From: Streptomonospora nanhaiensis
GTDB lineage: Bacteria; Actinomycetota; Actinomycetes; Streptosporangiales; Streptosporangiaceae
NCBI RefSeq assembly: GCF_013410565.1
Contig: NZ_JACCFO010000001.1
Span: 3,038,001-3,102,000 of the forward strand
DNA length: 64,000 nt
Direction of reading: 5' to 3'
Under the pieces are notes generated by a model. That model saw only the letters and a program-made list of their open reading frames with translations. It did no database searches and was not told the DNA's origin. Below are positions 38,210 through 48,356 of the stretch, piece by piece. Numbering within the stretch: position 1 is the first letter of the stretch; each line of letters opens with the position of its first letter. The position numbers and the translations under genes were made by a program.

Positions 38210-39109
38210 TCAGGCCAGCGGGCTGCCGGCGCGCACGCCCAGGGACGCCAGCACGCGGTCGCCGACCTCGGCCATGCCGTCGGCGTTGGGGTGCACCGGC
38301 GCGGCCGGGCGCGTGGGGAAGATCCCCTCGACCCAGCGCTCCGAGCGCGGCGCGCACATGTCGTGGCCGGGGCCGGAGGCGTCCACGAACACCGCGCCCG
38401 CCTCGGCGGCCTCCTTCTCGATCACGGCGTTGAGGTCCTCCCACACCCCGTAGAGGTAGGGGATGTCCCCGGTGGCGTAGGGCACCTGCAGGCAGCCCTT
38501 CTCGGAGGGCAGGAGTTCGAGGTAGCCGACCACGGCGACCGTGGCGCCGGGGCTGCGCTCGCGGATTCCGGCCAGGACCTCGCCGACCGCCTCGCCGGTC
38601 TCGGGGATGCGCTGGGCGAGTTCGTCGCGGCCCCGGGGGTCGGTGTAGTGGTCGCGGCACGGGTCGCCGGTGAGGTCGGTCACGCTCACCGCCAGGCACT
38701 TCAGCACGATCTCGCCGAAGCCGAGGTCGTTGCCGCCGATCCCGACCGTGACCAGGGTGGTGTCGGGGGTCAGCGCGTCGAACTGCGGGGGCGCGGTGTC
38801 GAGGGCCAGCGTCTGCGGCTCGGTCATGTGCCGCGACTCCGCGCCCGCGCAGCTGGCGTCCACGAACTCCGCCGCGCCCAGCGCCTCGGCGACCAGGTTG
38901 GGGTAGTTGCCGCGCGAGCGCAGGCACAGCGCGGGGTCGCCGTACTGGTGGGGGATGAACGGCCCGGCGGTGAAGGAGTCGCCGAGGGCGACGTAGCGGG
39001 CGGCGAGGTCCTCGGCCCGCGCGGCAGCGGGCCCGAGGAGGGCGCTCACCCCGGCGAGCGCGGCGAGGGCGGCGGCGGTGCGGCGGCGGGCGGACGGCGG
39101 TGCGGACAC
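38210..39109 (-). CDS. Secreted SGNH/GDSL-type esterase
   Basis: Extracellular lipase/esterase of 299 residues. The N-terminal signal peptide contains RRRTAAALAALAGVSALLG and ends near AAARA. Catalytic blocks are YVALGDSFTAGPFIP (Ser), the Gly-bearing SCAGAESRHM, VTVGIGGNDLGFGE (Asn) and a C-terminal Asp/His region (PVHPNADGMAEV). Cys residues are paired as in Streptomyces SGNH lipases. GTG 39109 has GAGGAG six bases upstream; the longer frames lack this. Confidence 0.88.
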   Translation of the reverse strand: MSAPPSARRRTAAALAALAGVSALLGPAAARAEDLAARYVALGDSFTAGPFIPHQYGDPALCLRSRGNYPNLVAEALGAAEFVDASCAGAESRHMTEPQTLALDTAPPQFDALTPDTTLVTVGIGGNDLGFGEIVLKCLAVSVTDLTGDPCRDHYTDPRGRDELAQRIPETGEAVGEVLAGIRERSPGATVAVVGYLELLPSEKGCLQVPYATGDIPYLYGVWEDLNAVIEKEAAEAGAVFVDASGPGHDMCAPRSERWVEGIFPTRPAAPVHPNADGMAEVGDRVLASLGVRAGSPLA

Positions 39110-39498
39110 GCGGTACTCCTCGTGCTGGGCGCGCCGGAACCGGCGCGGGTGCGGACGCATCGGCGGATGCGCAGGGGATGCGAGGGTCTGCGGCACCGGG
39201 ACGCGGCAGGGTGCCGCACCGACTGTCAGCGCGTGCGTGCGGCGGGTCAACCGCGCGGACCGCAACCGGCCAACGACTTGACGCGACAACGGTACTACGC
39301 AGGGTGGCGACCGCTCGGCGAAACGCCGGACCCGGCCGCCCACTGCCACGCACCGCCACGCACACCAGGCACCGCCACGCGCCCTCGCGGGCCGCTCACC
39401 GGGTGCGCGGACAGGCTCGGGGCGGGGCGGGGCGGGGCGCGGGCGGCGGGCGCGCGGCCCGGCCCCGGTTGTCACCGCCAACCGCTACCGTGCAGACC
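39110..39498. other. Divergent region between esterase gene and radA
   Basis: No gene is seen. The region holds a 9-bp inverted repeat TGCGGCACC (39189-39197 with 39210-39218), three copies of a CACCGCCACG-like motif around 39341-39385, and a GGGGC run near 39420-39440. The promoter of radA probably lies at the right end. Confidence 0.45.
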
Positions 39499-40863
39499 AT
39501 GGCCAAGGCTGCGAAGACCACGTTCCGCTGCGCCGAGTGCGGCTGGACCACGTTCAAATGGGTCGGCCGCTGCGGCGAGTGCCAGGCATGGGGCACCGTC
39601 GAGGAGGCCGGCGCCCCCACCTCCACCGTGATCGCGCCCGCCCGGGTCACCGCCCCGGCGCAGCCCATCACCGACATCAGCGTCGAGGCCGCCCACGCCA
39701 CCCCCACCGGCCTGGACGAACTCGACCGCGTGCTGGGCGGCGGCGTGGTGCCCGGCGGCGTCATGCTGCTCGCCGGCGAACCCGGCGTGGGCAAGTCCAC
39801 CCTGCTGCTGGAGGTCGCCGCGCTGTGCGCCGAGGCCGGCCCGGTCCTCTACGTCACCGGCGAGGAGTCCACCGGCCAGGTGCGGCTGCGCGCCGAACGC
39901 CTCGGCGCGCTCTCCCCCAAGCTCTACCTCGCCGCCGAGACCTCGGTGGCGGCCCTGGTCAGCCACGTCGACGCCGTGGCGCCCTCGCTCCTCATCGTCG
40001 ACTCCGTGCAGACCATGGTCTCCCCCGACGTCTCGGGGGTGCCCGGCGGCGTCACCCAGGTCCGCGAGGTCGCCGGCGCGCTGATCCGGCTGGCCAAGGA
40101 GCGCGGCATCGCCACCGTGCTGGTCGGCCACGTCACCAAGGACGGCTCCATCGCCGGCCCCCGGCTGCTGGAGCACCTCGTCGACGTCGTGCTCCAGTTC
40201 GAGGGCGACCGCCACTCCCAGCTGCGCATGCTGCGCGCCGTCAAGAACCGCTACGGCCCCACCGACGAGATCGGCTGCTTCGAACTCACCGACTCCGGTA
40301 TCATCGGCCTGCCCGACCCCAGCGGCCTGTTCCTGACCCGCCGCAACGAACCCGTGCCCGGCACCTGCGTCACCGTCACCCTTGAGGGCCGCCGGCCGCT
40401 GATCGCCGAGGTCCAGGCCCTGGTCGCCTCCTCCAACCTGCCGCAGCCGCGCCGGGCCACCTCCGGCCTCGACACCGCGCGGGTCAACATGGTCATGGCG
40501 GTGCTGGAGCGCCGCGCGCGGGTGCGCATCGCCAACGCCGACGTCTACGCCTCCACCGTGGGCGGGGTGCGGCTGGGCGAGCCCTCGGTCGACCTCGCGC
40601 TCGCGCTGGCCGTGGCTGGCTCGGTGCGCGACGAGCCCCTGCCGCGCGGCCTGGTCGCCATCGGCGAGGTCGGCCTGGCCGGCGACGTCCGCGCGGTCAG
40701 CGCCGTGCAGCGGCGGCTGGCCGAGGCCCAGCGCCTGGGCTTCACCCGCGCCATCGTGCCCCGGCACAGCGAGGAGCCGGTCGAGGGCATCGAGACCGTT
40801 GGGGTCGACGACGTCGCCGCGGCGCTGCGCGCGGCCTTTCCCGCCCGTCAGCGCGCGGAGTGA
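39499..40863 (+). CDS. radA: DNA repair protein RadA (Sms)
   Basis: Branch-migration ATPase in recombination repair, 454 residues. The N-terminal zinc finger has four Cys (11, 14, 25, 28). Walker A GEPGVGKST lies at 93-101 and the RadA-specific KNRYG at 249-253. A Lon-like C-terminal domain (GEPSVDLALALAVAGS) follows. ATG 39499 lacks a ribosome site, but TACCGT ends eight bases before it, suggesting a leaderless mRNA. GTG 39490 is an alternative. Confidence 0.95.
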   Translation: MAKAAKTTFRCAECGWTTFKWVGRCGECQAWGTVEEAGAPTSTVIAPARVTAPAQPITDISVEAAHATPTGLDELDRVLGGGVVPGGVMLLAGEPGVGKSTLLLEVAALCAEAGPVLYVTGEESTGQVRLRAERLGALSPKLYLAAETSVAALVSHVDAVAPSLLIVDSVQTMVSPDVSGVPGGVTQVREVAGALIRLAKERGIATVLVGHVTKDGSIAGPRLLEHLVDVVLQFEGDRHSQLRMLRAVKNRYGPTDEIGCFELTDSGIIGLPDPSGLFLTRRNEPVPGTCVTVTLEGRRPLIAEVQALVASSNLPQPRRATSGLDTARVNMVMAVLERRARVRIANADVYASTVGGVRLGEPSVDLALALAVAGSVRDEPLPRGLVAIGEVGLAGDVRAVSAVQRRLAEAQRLGFTRAIVPRHSEEPVEGIETVGVDDVAAALRAAFPARQRAE

Positions 40864-40922
40864 CCCCGCCGGCCGGTGCGGCTCCACCGGCGGGCACGGG
40901 CGGCACGGGCGGCGCGCACAGC

Positions 40923-40970
40923 ACCGCGCCCCCGCCGCCGGGGCGGTGACCCGGGCGGCGGGGGCGCGGT
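40923..40970. terminator. Terminator between radA and the convergent membrane protein gene
   Basis: A 17-bp perfect stem (40923-40939 with 40954-40970) and a 14-base loop lie between stop codons at 40863 and 41028. Confidence 0.8.
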
Positions 40971-41027
40971 GAATCCTTCGGGGGTCGGGGGTGCGGGGGC
41001 CCGCGGAGGGCCGGGGGTGCGGCGTCG

Positions 41028-41816
41028 TCAGTTCAGCCGGAACACCTGGGGTTCGGCGCCCTCGTCGTAGTCGCTGTGCAGCTCGGCCACGTAGGTGCCC
41101 GGCCGCTTGGCGTTGACGTCGCTGTCGCGGCAGTCCTCCCACGAGCGCTTGCGGTCCCAGGTGAACGTGGTGGTGTAGGGCACCCCGCGGCGCAGCTGCT
41201 GCCGGTCGGCGCCCGAGCCCTCGACGCAGTCGGCCGTCGAGAACACCCGGTCCTCGCCCGAGGTGATCCGGATCTCCATGGCCTTGCGGCCGGTGTCCAC
41301 CGTGCACGTCTGCTCGGCGGTGTTGACCAGGGTCAGCTCGAACTTGGGCCGGTCGTTCCAGTCGTGGTCGGACTTGTTGACCTCCATCGTCACCACGATG
41401 TCGGAGGGCCGGCAGGGGTCCTCGGCGCGCACCGGGACGGCCACCGACCCCCCGCCGGAGCCGCCGCCCTCCGATCCGCCGCCGGAGTCGTCGCCGGAGT
41501 CGCCGGCGCCGGACCCGGCCCCGCCCGCGGCACCGCCGGAGCCGCCGCCTTCGGGGTCCTCGCTCGCGCTCGGGGAGGCACTGGGCGAGGCGCTGGAGGA
41601 GGCCGGGGGTGAGACACTGGGGGACGGCGACTCCTCGGGCGCCGCGCTGGGTTCGCCGCCGCCGCCGGCCGTGCCGCCGTTCTCCTCCGACGACGCGCGG
41701 GTGCACGCGTAGGTGATCAGCGCCACGACGACGAGGACACCCACCAGCACGAAGACACGCCTTCTCCAATACGTTTCGGGACTCACCGGTCCCGGATGTC
41801 CAGCACTTGACGCCAT
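41028..41816 (-). CDS. Membrane-anchored extracytoplasmic protein with Ser/Gly-rich linker
   Basis: Protein of 262 residues. One transmembrane helix (VFVLVGVLVVVALITYACT, about residues 20-38) is followed by a ~100-residue linker of Ser, Pro, Ala and Gly. A globular domain with several Cys comes last (DPCRPSDIVVTMEVN, EQTCTVDTG, TADCVEG, WEDCRDSD), resembling DUF4232-like immunoglobulin folds. The function is unknown. ATG 41816 is six bases after TACTAC, which would suit a leaderless transcript. The gene is divergent from mutY, with only about 68 bases between starts. Confidence 0.7.
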   Translation of the reverse strand: MASSAGHPGPVSPETYWRRRVFVLVGVLVVVALITYACTRASSEENGGTAGGGGEPSAAPEESPSPSVSPPASSSASPSASPSASEDPEGGGSGGAAGGAGSGAGDSGDDSGGGSEGGGSGGGSVAVPVRAEDPCRPSDIVVTMEVNKSDHDWNDRPKFELTLVNTAEQTCTVDTGRKAMEIRITSGEDRVFSTADCVEGSGADRQQLRRGVPYTTTFTWDRKRSWEDCRDSDVNAKRPGTYVAELHSDYDEGAEPQVFRLN

Positions 41817-41884
41817 GGCGCGTAGTATTCCGGGTTTCCCCGCACCGCACCTACTCAACCCGCCGAACCCCACACCGATTGCGC

Positions 41885-42760
41885 ATGTTCGACAACCCTT
41901 ACAGCACAGCGGTTCTCGCCTGGTACGAGGCCAACGCCCGCGACCTCCCCTGGCGCCGCCCCGGCGCCTCCCCCTGGTCGGTGCTGGTCAGCGAGATCAT
42001 GCTCCAGCAGACCCCCGTCGTGCGCGTCCTGCCCGCCTGGGAGGCGTGGATGGCGCGCTGGCCCACCCCCGCCGACCTCGCCGCCGAGCCCTCGGGCGAG
42101 GCTGTGCGCATGTGGAACCGGCTGGGCTACCCCCGCCGCGCGCTCAACCTGCACGCCTGTGCGCGCACCATCGTGGAGCGCCACGGCGGCGAGGTCCCCG
42201 ACTCCCACGCCGACCTGCTGGCCCTGCCCGGGGTGGGCTCCTACACGGCGGCGGCGGTCGCCAGCTTCGCCTTCGGCCAGCGCCACGCCGTGCTCGACAC
42301 CAACGTGCGGCGGGTCCTGGCCCGCGCCCGCACCGGCGTGGAGTACCCGCCCAAGACCCAGACCCGGGCCGAGGTCGCCCTGGCGGAGTCCCTGGTGCCC
42401 CCCGAGCCGGCCGTGGCCGCCCGGTGGGCGGTGGCGGTCATGGAGCTGGGCGCGCTGGTGTGCACGGCCCGCTCCCCCGCCTGCGCCGACTGCCCCATCG
42501 CCGGGCAGTGCGCCTGGCGGCTGGCCGGCAAGCCGCCCTACGACGGTCCGCCCCGGCGCGGCCAGACCTACGCCGGGACCGACCGGCAGGTGCGCGGCCG
42601 GCTGCTGGCGGTACTGCGCGAGTCCGCGGCGCCGGTGCCCAAGGCCGCGCTGGACGTGGTGTGGGACGAGCCGATCCAGCGGGAGCGCGCGCTCGACGCG
42701 CTGGTGGCCGACGGCCTGGTCGACCCCCTGGAGGACGGCACCTACGCCCTGCCCGGCTGA
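41885..42760 (+). CDS. mutY: A/G-specific adenine glycosylase
   Basis: Removes adenine mispaired with 8-oxoguanine; 291 residues. The catalytic Glu37 lies in VSEIMLQQTPV, the HhH loop is LPGVGSYTAAAVASFAFG, and catalytic Asp138 is in AVLDTNVRR. The 4Fe-4S loop Cys193-X6-Cys-X2-Cys-X5-Cys209 is intact. Only a short region follows the cluster, so the usual NUDIX-like mismatch-recognition domain is replaced by a ~60-residue winged-helix-like end; such short forms are common in actinomycetes. ATG 41885 gives the family N-terminus. Confidence 0.92.
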   Translation: MFDNPYSTAVLAWYEANARDLPWRRPGASPWSVLVSEIMLQQTPVVRVLPAWEAWMARWPTPADLAAEPSGEAVRMWNRLGYPRRALNLHACARTIVERHGGEVPDSHADLLALPGVGSYTAAAVASFAFGQRHAVLDTNVRRVLARARTGVEYPPKTQTRAEVALAESLVPPEPAVAARWAVAVMELGALVCTARSPACADCPIAGQCAWRLAGKPPYDGPPRRGQTYAGTDRQVRGRLLAVLRESAAPVPKAALDVVWDEPIQRERALDALVADGLVDPLEDGTYALPG

Positions 42761-42788
42761 GCCGGGGACGGGCCGCACACACGGCGGG

Positions 42789-42811
42789 GGGCGGGCGCGG
42801 CGCGCCCGCCC
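42789..42811. terminator. Terminator between convergent mutY and DUF3105 genes
   Basis: A 10-bp perfect stem GGGCGGGCGC with a GGC loop begins 29 bases after the mutY stop. Confidence 0.75.
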
Positions 42812-42846
42812 TCTCGTGCGCGGACCCCGTGGCGGGGCCGGGTCGG

Positions 42847-43794
42847 CTAGACCGGCTCGCCGGTGATCCCGGTGCCGCCGCTGCACGGCGCCCCGGGCTC
42901 CAGGGTCTGGGGGCCCTGCACGTAGGTGTTGAGGAACTCGGTCAGCCGGGGGTCGTCCGCGGAGTCCAGGACCAGCTGCTTGCCCCAGGCCGAGGCGACG
43001 ATCCGGCCGGGCAGGTCGTCCATCGGGCTGACGACCAGGTAGTCGCCGTCGCGGTAGAGCCCTTCGAGCGTGGCGAGGTCGGTGGCCGACACCGAGCCGC
43101 TGTTGTAGGTGATCCACACGGCGCCGTGCTCCAGGGAGTGCACGGCGTTCTCGTCGGGCACCGGCTGGGTGTAGACGCCGCAGTCCAGCCAGATCGGCGA
43201 GTGCGGGCCGCCCACGGGCGGGTGCACCGGGTACTCCTCCGGCTCCTCGGTGTGGGTGGGGTCGAGGTTGTCGAAGGTGCGCACGCCCTCGATGTCGCCG
43301 GGCTCGGTCCGGCCGGAGTCCCCGCCGCCGGAAGCGGTGGGCGGGCCGCTCATGGACATGTAGGCGACGGCCCCGCCGCCGGCGACCAGCAGCACGAGGA
43401 CGACCGCCGCCGCGCCGATGATCCACCACAGGGCGCCGCCGCCGGAGCGGCGCCGCGTCCCCGCGGGCGGCGGGGGATTGCCGTAGGGCGGCCCTCCGGG
43501 CGGCCCGCCGTAGCCGGGCGCGCCGGGAGGCGGCCCGTACTGGCCGGGCGCGCCCGGCCCGCCCGCGGGCCCGTACTGGCCGGGGGCGCCGTGGGCGGCG
43601 TGCTCGCCCGGCCCACCGGGCCGGCCCGGCTGGGCGGCCTGCCCCGGCTGGCCGAACCGGCCGGCGTGCGGGCCGGTCGGCCCCTGGGCGCCCTGCTGAG
43701 CACCGGGTCCGCCGGTGTCGGGAACGCCCGGCCGGTGCGGCCCCGGCGGTCCGGGCCGGTCGGGCTGCTGCGGGAGGTTGTCGGGAGAAACCAC
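42847..43794 (-). CDS. DUF3105 membrane-anchored protein
   Basis: Protein of 315 residues. The first ~115 residues are a Pro/Gly-rich cytoplasmic region with PGAPGQYGPP-like repeats. A transmembrane helix (ALWWIIGAAAVVLVLLVAGG) follows, then an extracytoplasmic DUF3105 domain with HPPVGGPHSPIWLDCGVY and VHSLEHGAVWITY. His residues and the two Cys suggest metal binding, but no function is established. GTG 43794 lies just after TAGGGT-TTGTCC, fitting a leaderless start; TTG 43800 is the alternative. Confidence 0.82.
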   Translation of the reverse strand: MVSPDNLPQQPDRPGPPGPHRPGVPDTGGPGAQQGAQGPTGPHAGRFGQPGQAAQPGRPGGPGEHAAHGAPGQYGPAGGPGAPGQYGPPPGAPGYGGPPGGPPYGNPPPPAGTRRRSGGGALWWIIGAAAVVLVLLVAGGGAVAYMSMSGPPTASGGGDSGRTEPGDIEGVRTFDNLDPTHTEEPEEYPVHPPVGGPHSPIWLDCGVYTQPVPDENAVHSLEHGAVWITYNSGSVSATDLATLEGLYRDGDYLVVSPMDDLPGRIVASAWGKQLVLDSADDPRLTEFLNTYVQGPQTLEPGAPCSGGTGITGEPV

Positions 43795-43850
43795 GGACAA
43801 ACCCTATCGGGCCGCGCCGCCCGCCCGGATCCCCGCCCGGGCACGCGAAA

Positions 43851-43874
43851 GGGGCGGTCCCGCGGGACCGCCCC
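43851..43874 (-). terminator. clpC terminator
   Basis: GGGGCGGTCCC-GC-GGGACCGCCCC, an 11-bp perfect stem with a 2-base loop, lies about 54 bases downstream of the clpC stop. Confidence 0.85.
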
Positions 43875-43927
43875 CTGACCGCTCAGGAGCGCGGGGCCGG
43901 AGCGTGCTCCGGCCGGTGCGCGCCGGG

Positions 43928-46438
<2,511 letters not shown>

Positions 46439-46691
46439 GTCTCGTCGCTCCTCACAGAGCGGTCAGGCAGGGACGGAAGCTCCGACCCTCGCTTTCCGCA
46501 TTTCGGCCCCAAGGGGAAAGTTCCAGGAGGCGCATCCGCACCCCGTCCGACCCGGCGGCCGGCTTCCCGACGCGCCCGACGGACACACCGTGCACGGAGG
46601 CTGCTGAATCCAACCGCCCGTGCAAGAGACTTTCCCCGACGATAGGGCGTTCACCCTCATCCAACTACCGATCGGGGGCCTCGTGTTCCAA

Positions 46692-46708
46692 GTACGCCGC
46701 AAGCGAAC
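46692..46708. promoter_or_regulatory. ClgR-like operator A upstream of clpC
   Basis: On the minus strand GTTCGC-TTGCG-GCGTAC is an imperfect palindrome of the form GTTCGC-N5-GCGAAC. It fits the ClgR pattern with CGCY and GCG half-sites. ClgR activates clp genes in Streptomyces, Corynebacterium and Mycobacterium. The position is about 255 bases before the clpC start. Confidence 0.5.
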
Positions 46709-46747
46709 GGCCCGTGTGCCCCCGTTAAACGAGGGCACACGGGCCGT
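46707..46747 (-). terminator. 15-bp hairpin between lsr2 and clpC
   Basis: A perfect stem (46707-46721 with 46733-46747) with a loop containing GTTAAAC. It touches ClgR-like site A. It may be a second lsr2 terminator or insulate clpC from lsr2 read-through. Confidence 0.65.
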
Positions 46748-46766
46748 GGTGCGCATTCGCGCGGCA

Positions 46767-46783
46767 GTTTGCTTTGAGCGAAC
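46767..46783. promoter_or_regulatory. ClgR-like operator B
   Basis: GTTTGC-TTTGA-GCGAAC differs from the palindrome GTTCGC-N5-GCGAAC at one position. It lies 59 bases further from clpC than site A, between two hairpins. Confidence 0.4.
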
Positions 46784-46789
46784 ATCGAA

Positions 46790-46817
46790 GCACCGTGCCC
46801 GTGGGAGAGCACGGTGC
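46790..46817 (-). terminator. lsr2 terminator
   Basis: GCACCGTGC and its complement (46790-46798, 46809-46817) form a 9-bp stem with a 10-base loop, about 97 bases downstream of the lsr2 stop. Confidence 0.6.
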
Positions 46818-46913
46818 CCGCGAAGCGGCCCGGCGGGTAATGGCCTTGCGCGGGTCTCCCGGGTCCGGAGAGCTCCGCGCAACCGCCACTCATGAGCGGG
46901 CGCCGCCGTGCGC

Positions 46914-47252
46914 TCAGCGCTGGGCGGCCTCGTACTCGGCCACGATGGCGGCCGGGATTCGGCCGCGCTCGTTGACCTGCTTGCCGGCGGCCTTCGCCCA
47001 CGCGCGGATCTCGGCGCTGCGCTCACGGCTGGGCGCGCTGCGCTGCTGGCGGCGGTTGGCCCGTCCCCCGCTCTTGGCCGGAGCCTTGCGGGCGGCCTCG
47101 ACGTAGGGAGCCAGCGCGTCGCGCAGCTTGCTCGCGTTGGCGGCGCTGAGGTCGATTTCGTAAGAGGAGCCGTCGACTCCGAACGAAACGGTCTCCTCGG
47201 CCTCGCCGCCGTCGAGATCGTCGACGAGAAGCACCTGAACCTTTTGTGCCAT
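46914..47252 (-). CDS. lsr2: Nucleoid-associated protein Lsr2
   Basis: H-NS-like protein that silences AT-rich and horizontally acquired DNA; 112 residues. The N-terminal oligomerisation domain starts MAQKVQVLLVDDLDGGEAEE. The C-terminal domain carries the AT-hook-like minor-groove core RGRIPAAIV after EIRAWAKAAGKQVNE. ATG 47252 is the family start, with AAAGG nine bases upstream, and rules out the longer frame. The lsr2-clpC neighbourhood is conserved in actinomycetes. Confidence 0.96.
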   Translation of the reverse strand: MAQKVQVLLVDDLDGGEAEETVSFGVDGSSYEIDLSAANASKLRDALAPYVEAARKAPAKSGGRANRRQQRSAPSRERSAEIRAWAKAAGKQVNERGRIPAAIVAEYEAAQR

Positions 47253-47298
47253 AGATACAAACCTTTCCAGCAGAGCGGTGCGAGGGCACCTGAATGTA

Positions 47299-47327
47299 AA
47301 GCTAGCCGGAGAGAAGCAGAAAGACAA
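47299..47327 (-). promoter_or_regulatory. Candidate lsr2 promoter
   Basis: On the minus strand TTGTCT (47327-47322) and TAGCTT (47304-47299) are separated by 17 bases, about 47 bases upstream of the lsr2 ATG. Confidence 0.45.
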
Positions 47328-47403
47328 TTCTCGGCGCGGCGGAAACCCGGTGGAGGTATGCGGCGGGGCGACCCCCGGTGCAAATGACCGGTCAACGGCT
47401 GAT

Positions 47404-47438
47404 ACGACTCCGGTCCCCTGCCCGGGGACCGGAGTCGT
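47404..47438 (-). terminator. Terminator after the small membrane protein gene
   Basis: A perfect 15-bp stem ACGACTCCGGTCCCC with its complement and a 5-base loop, about 42 bases downstream of the stop at 47480, separating it from lsr2. Confidence 0.85.
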
Positions 47439-47479
47439 TAACGCGCGGGGCGGCCGGGCCCCTTTCCCATGCGTTGCCG

Positions 47480-47755
47480 TTAGCGGTCGGCGGACCCGGG
47501 GGCATCGGCGGGGAGTTCCGTCTGGGAACTTCCCGATCCCTTTGCCCCGTCATCCGCTGGAACACCATCGGTCGCGGCCGCGGACGCCGTTGTGGTCCCC
47601 GCGGGTCCGTGGCCGGATGCCGTGTCGGTCTCGCTGACGAGGCGGCCGTCCGATGTTCTCGGCGCCATCTCCTTACGGAGCAGCTTGATGACGAACGTGC
47701 AGAAGACCGTTGCGACAACAGCAGGGGGGATCAGCGCCGACAAAACTTCTTCCAT
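47480..47755 (-). CDS. Small single-pass membrane protein, hypothetical
   Basis: Protein of 91 residues. One N-terminal hydrophobic helix (VLSALIPPAVVATVFCTFVI, about residues 4-23) is followed by a basic KLLRKE stop-transfer. A ~60-residue polar tail of Ser, Gly, Ala, Asp and Thr comes after. No family is recognised. The ATG at 47755 has GGAAGGGG about nine bases upstream, and a strong terminator follows, both favouring a real gene. Small membrane proteins of this kind occur upstream of lsr2 in related genomes. Confidence 0.7.
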   Translation of the reverse strand: MEEVLSALIPPAVVATVFCTFVIKLLRKEMAPRTSDGRLVSETDTASGHGPAGTTTASAAATDGVPADDGAKGSGSSQTELPADAPGSADR

Positions 47756-48356
47756 CGAGCGCGCACCCCTTCCTTGTTGTTACTTTATGCAGCAATTACC
47801 CCACGGAGGGGCGCCGCTCGACCCGGTTCGCCCGGCGGTGCGGCGCCCGCGCCCATACACGGGCGTGGACATCGGCAAACATCAGCAGGCACTGACATCA
47901 TAGACACCGTGCGCACCGGTTCGGACCCCGCCCCGAAGAAGGCTTAGGAACGCGCCAAAAGCCCGCCGTATAAGGCGTTCCGGGTTCGTGCCGGGGGCGC
48001 GCGCGGCACCCGGGGCGGCCGGCCGCAACCGAATCGCCGTTGAAATGACGGCGGTTCGCGACCGCGCGCGCCCGCGGATTGGCCCGCGTGCCGTGCGGGG
48101 GCTTATGGACCGGCGCGCGGTACCCGGTGCCCCGCCTTGGCCAAGGCGCCCGGCGCCGTACGCCGACTTCCGCTCCCAATGCACAGATTACCTGGTGCTA
48201 TGTCCGATCCCGCACCGCCTCCGGCGCCCCGGATAACCGGTGCCGGGCCGAGGAGGCCGCGAGATCGTGGCACCCTGACTCGGGGCGAGTCCGACATCCG
48301 CGAGTTAGCACCGCCCCGCCGGAGACGGCGACCGTGGGCATTGGGAGGACCTCATC
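47756..48356. other. Intergenic region between small membrane protein gene and EndoQ-helicase gene
   Basis: No gene is seen in 601 bases. A less GC-rich patch (about 47765-47800) probably holds the promoter of the minus-strand small gene. No SOS box of the GAAC-N4-GTTC type was noticed before the helicase gene. Confidence 0.45.

Larger units (their letters stand above)
46439..46913. other. clpC upstream region overlapping lsr2 3' region
   Basis: No gene is seen in these 475 bases. They contain two ClgR-like sites and two hairpins that likely terminate lsr2; the clpC promoter should lie between about 46440 and 46700 on the minus strand. Confidence 0.55.
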
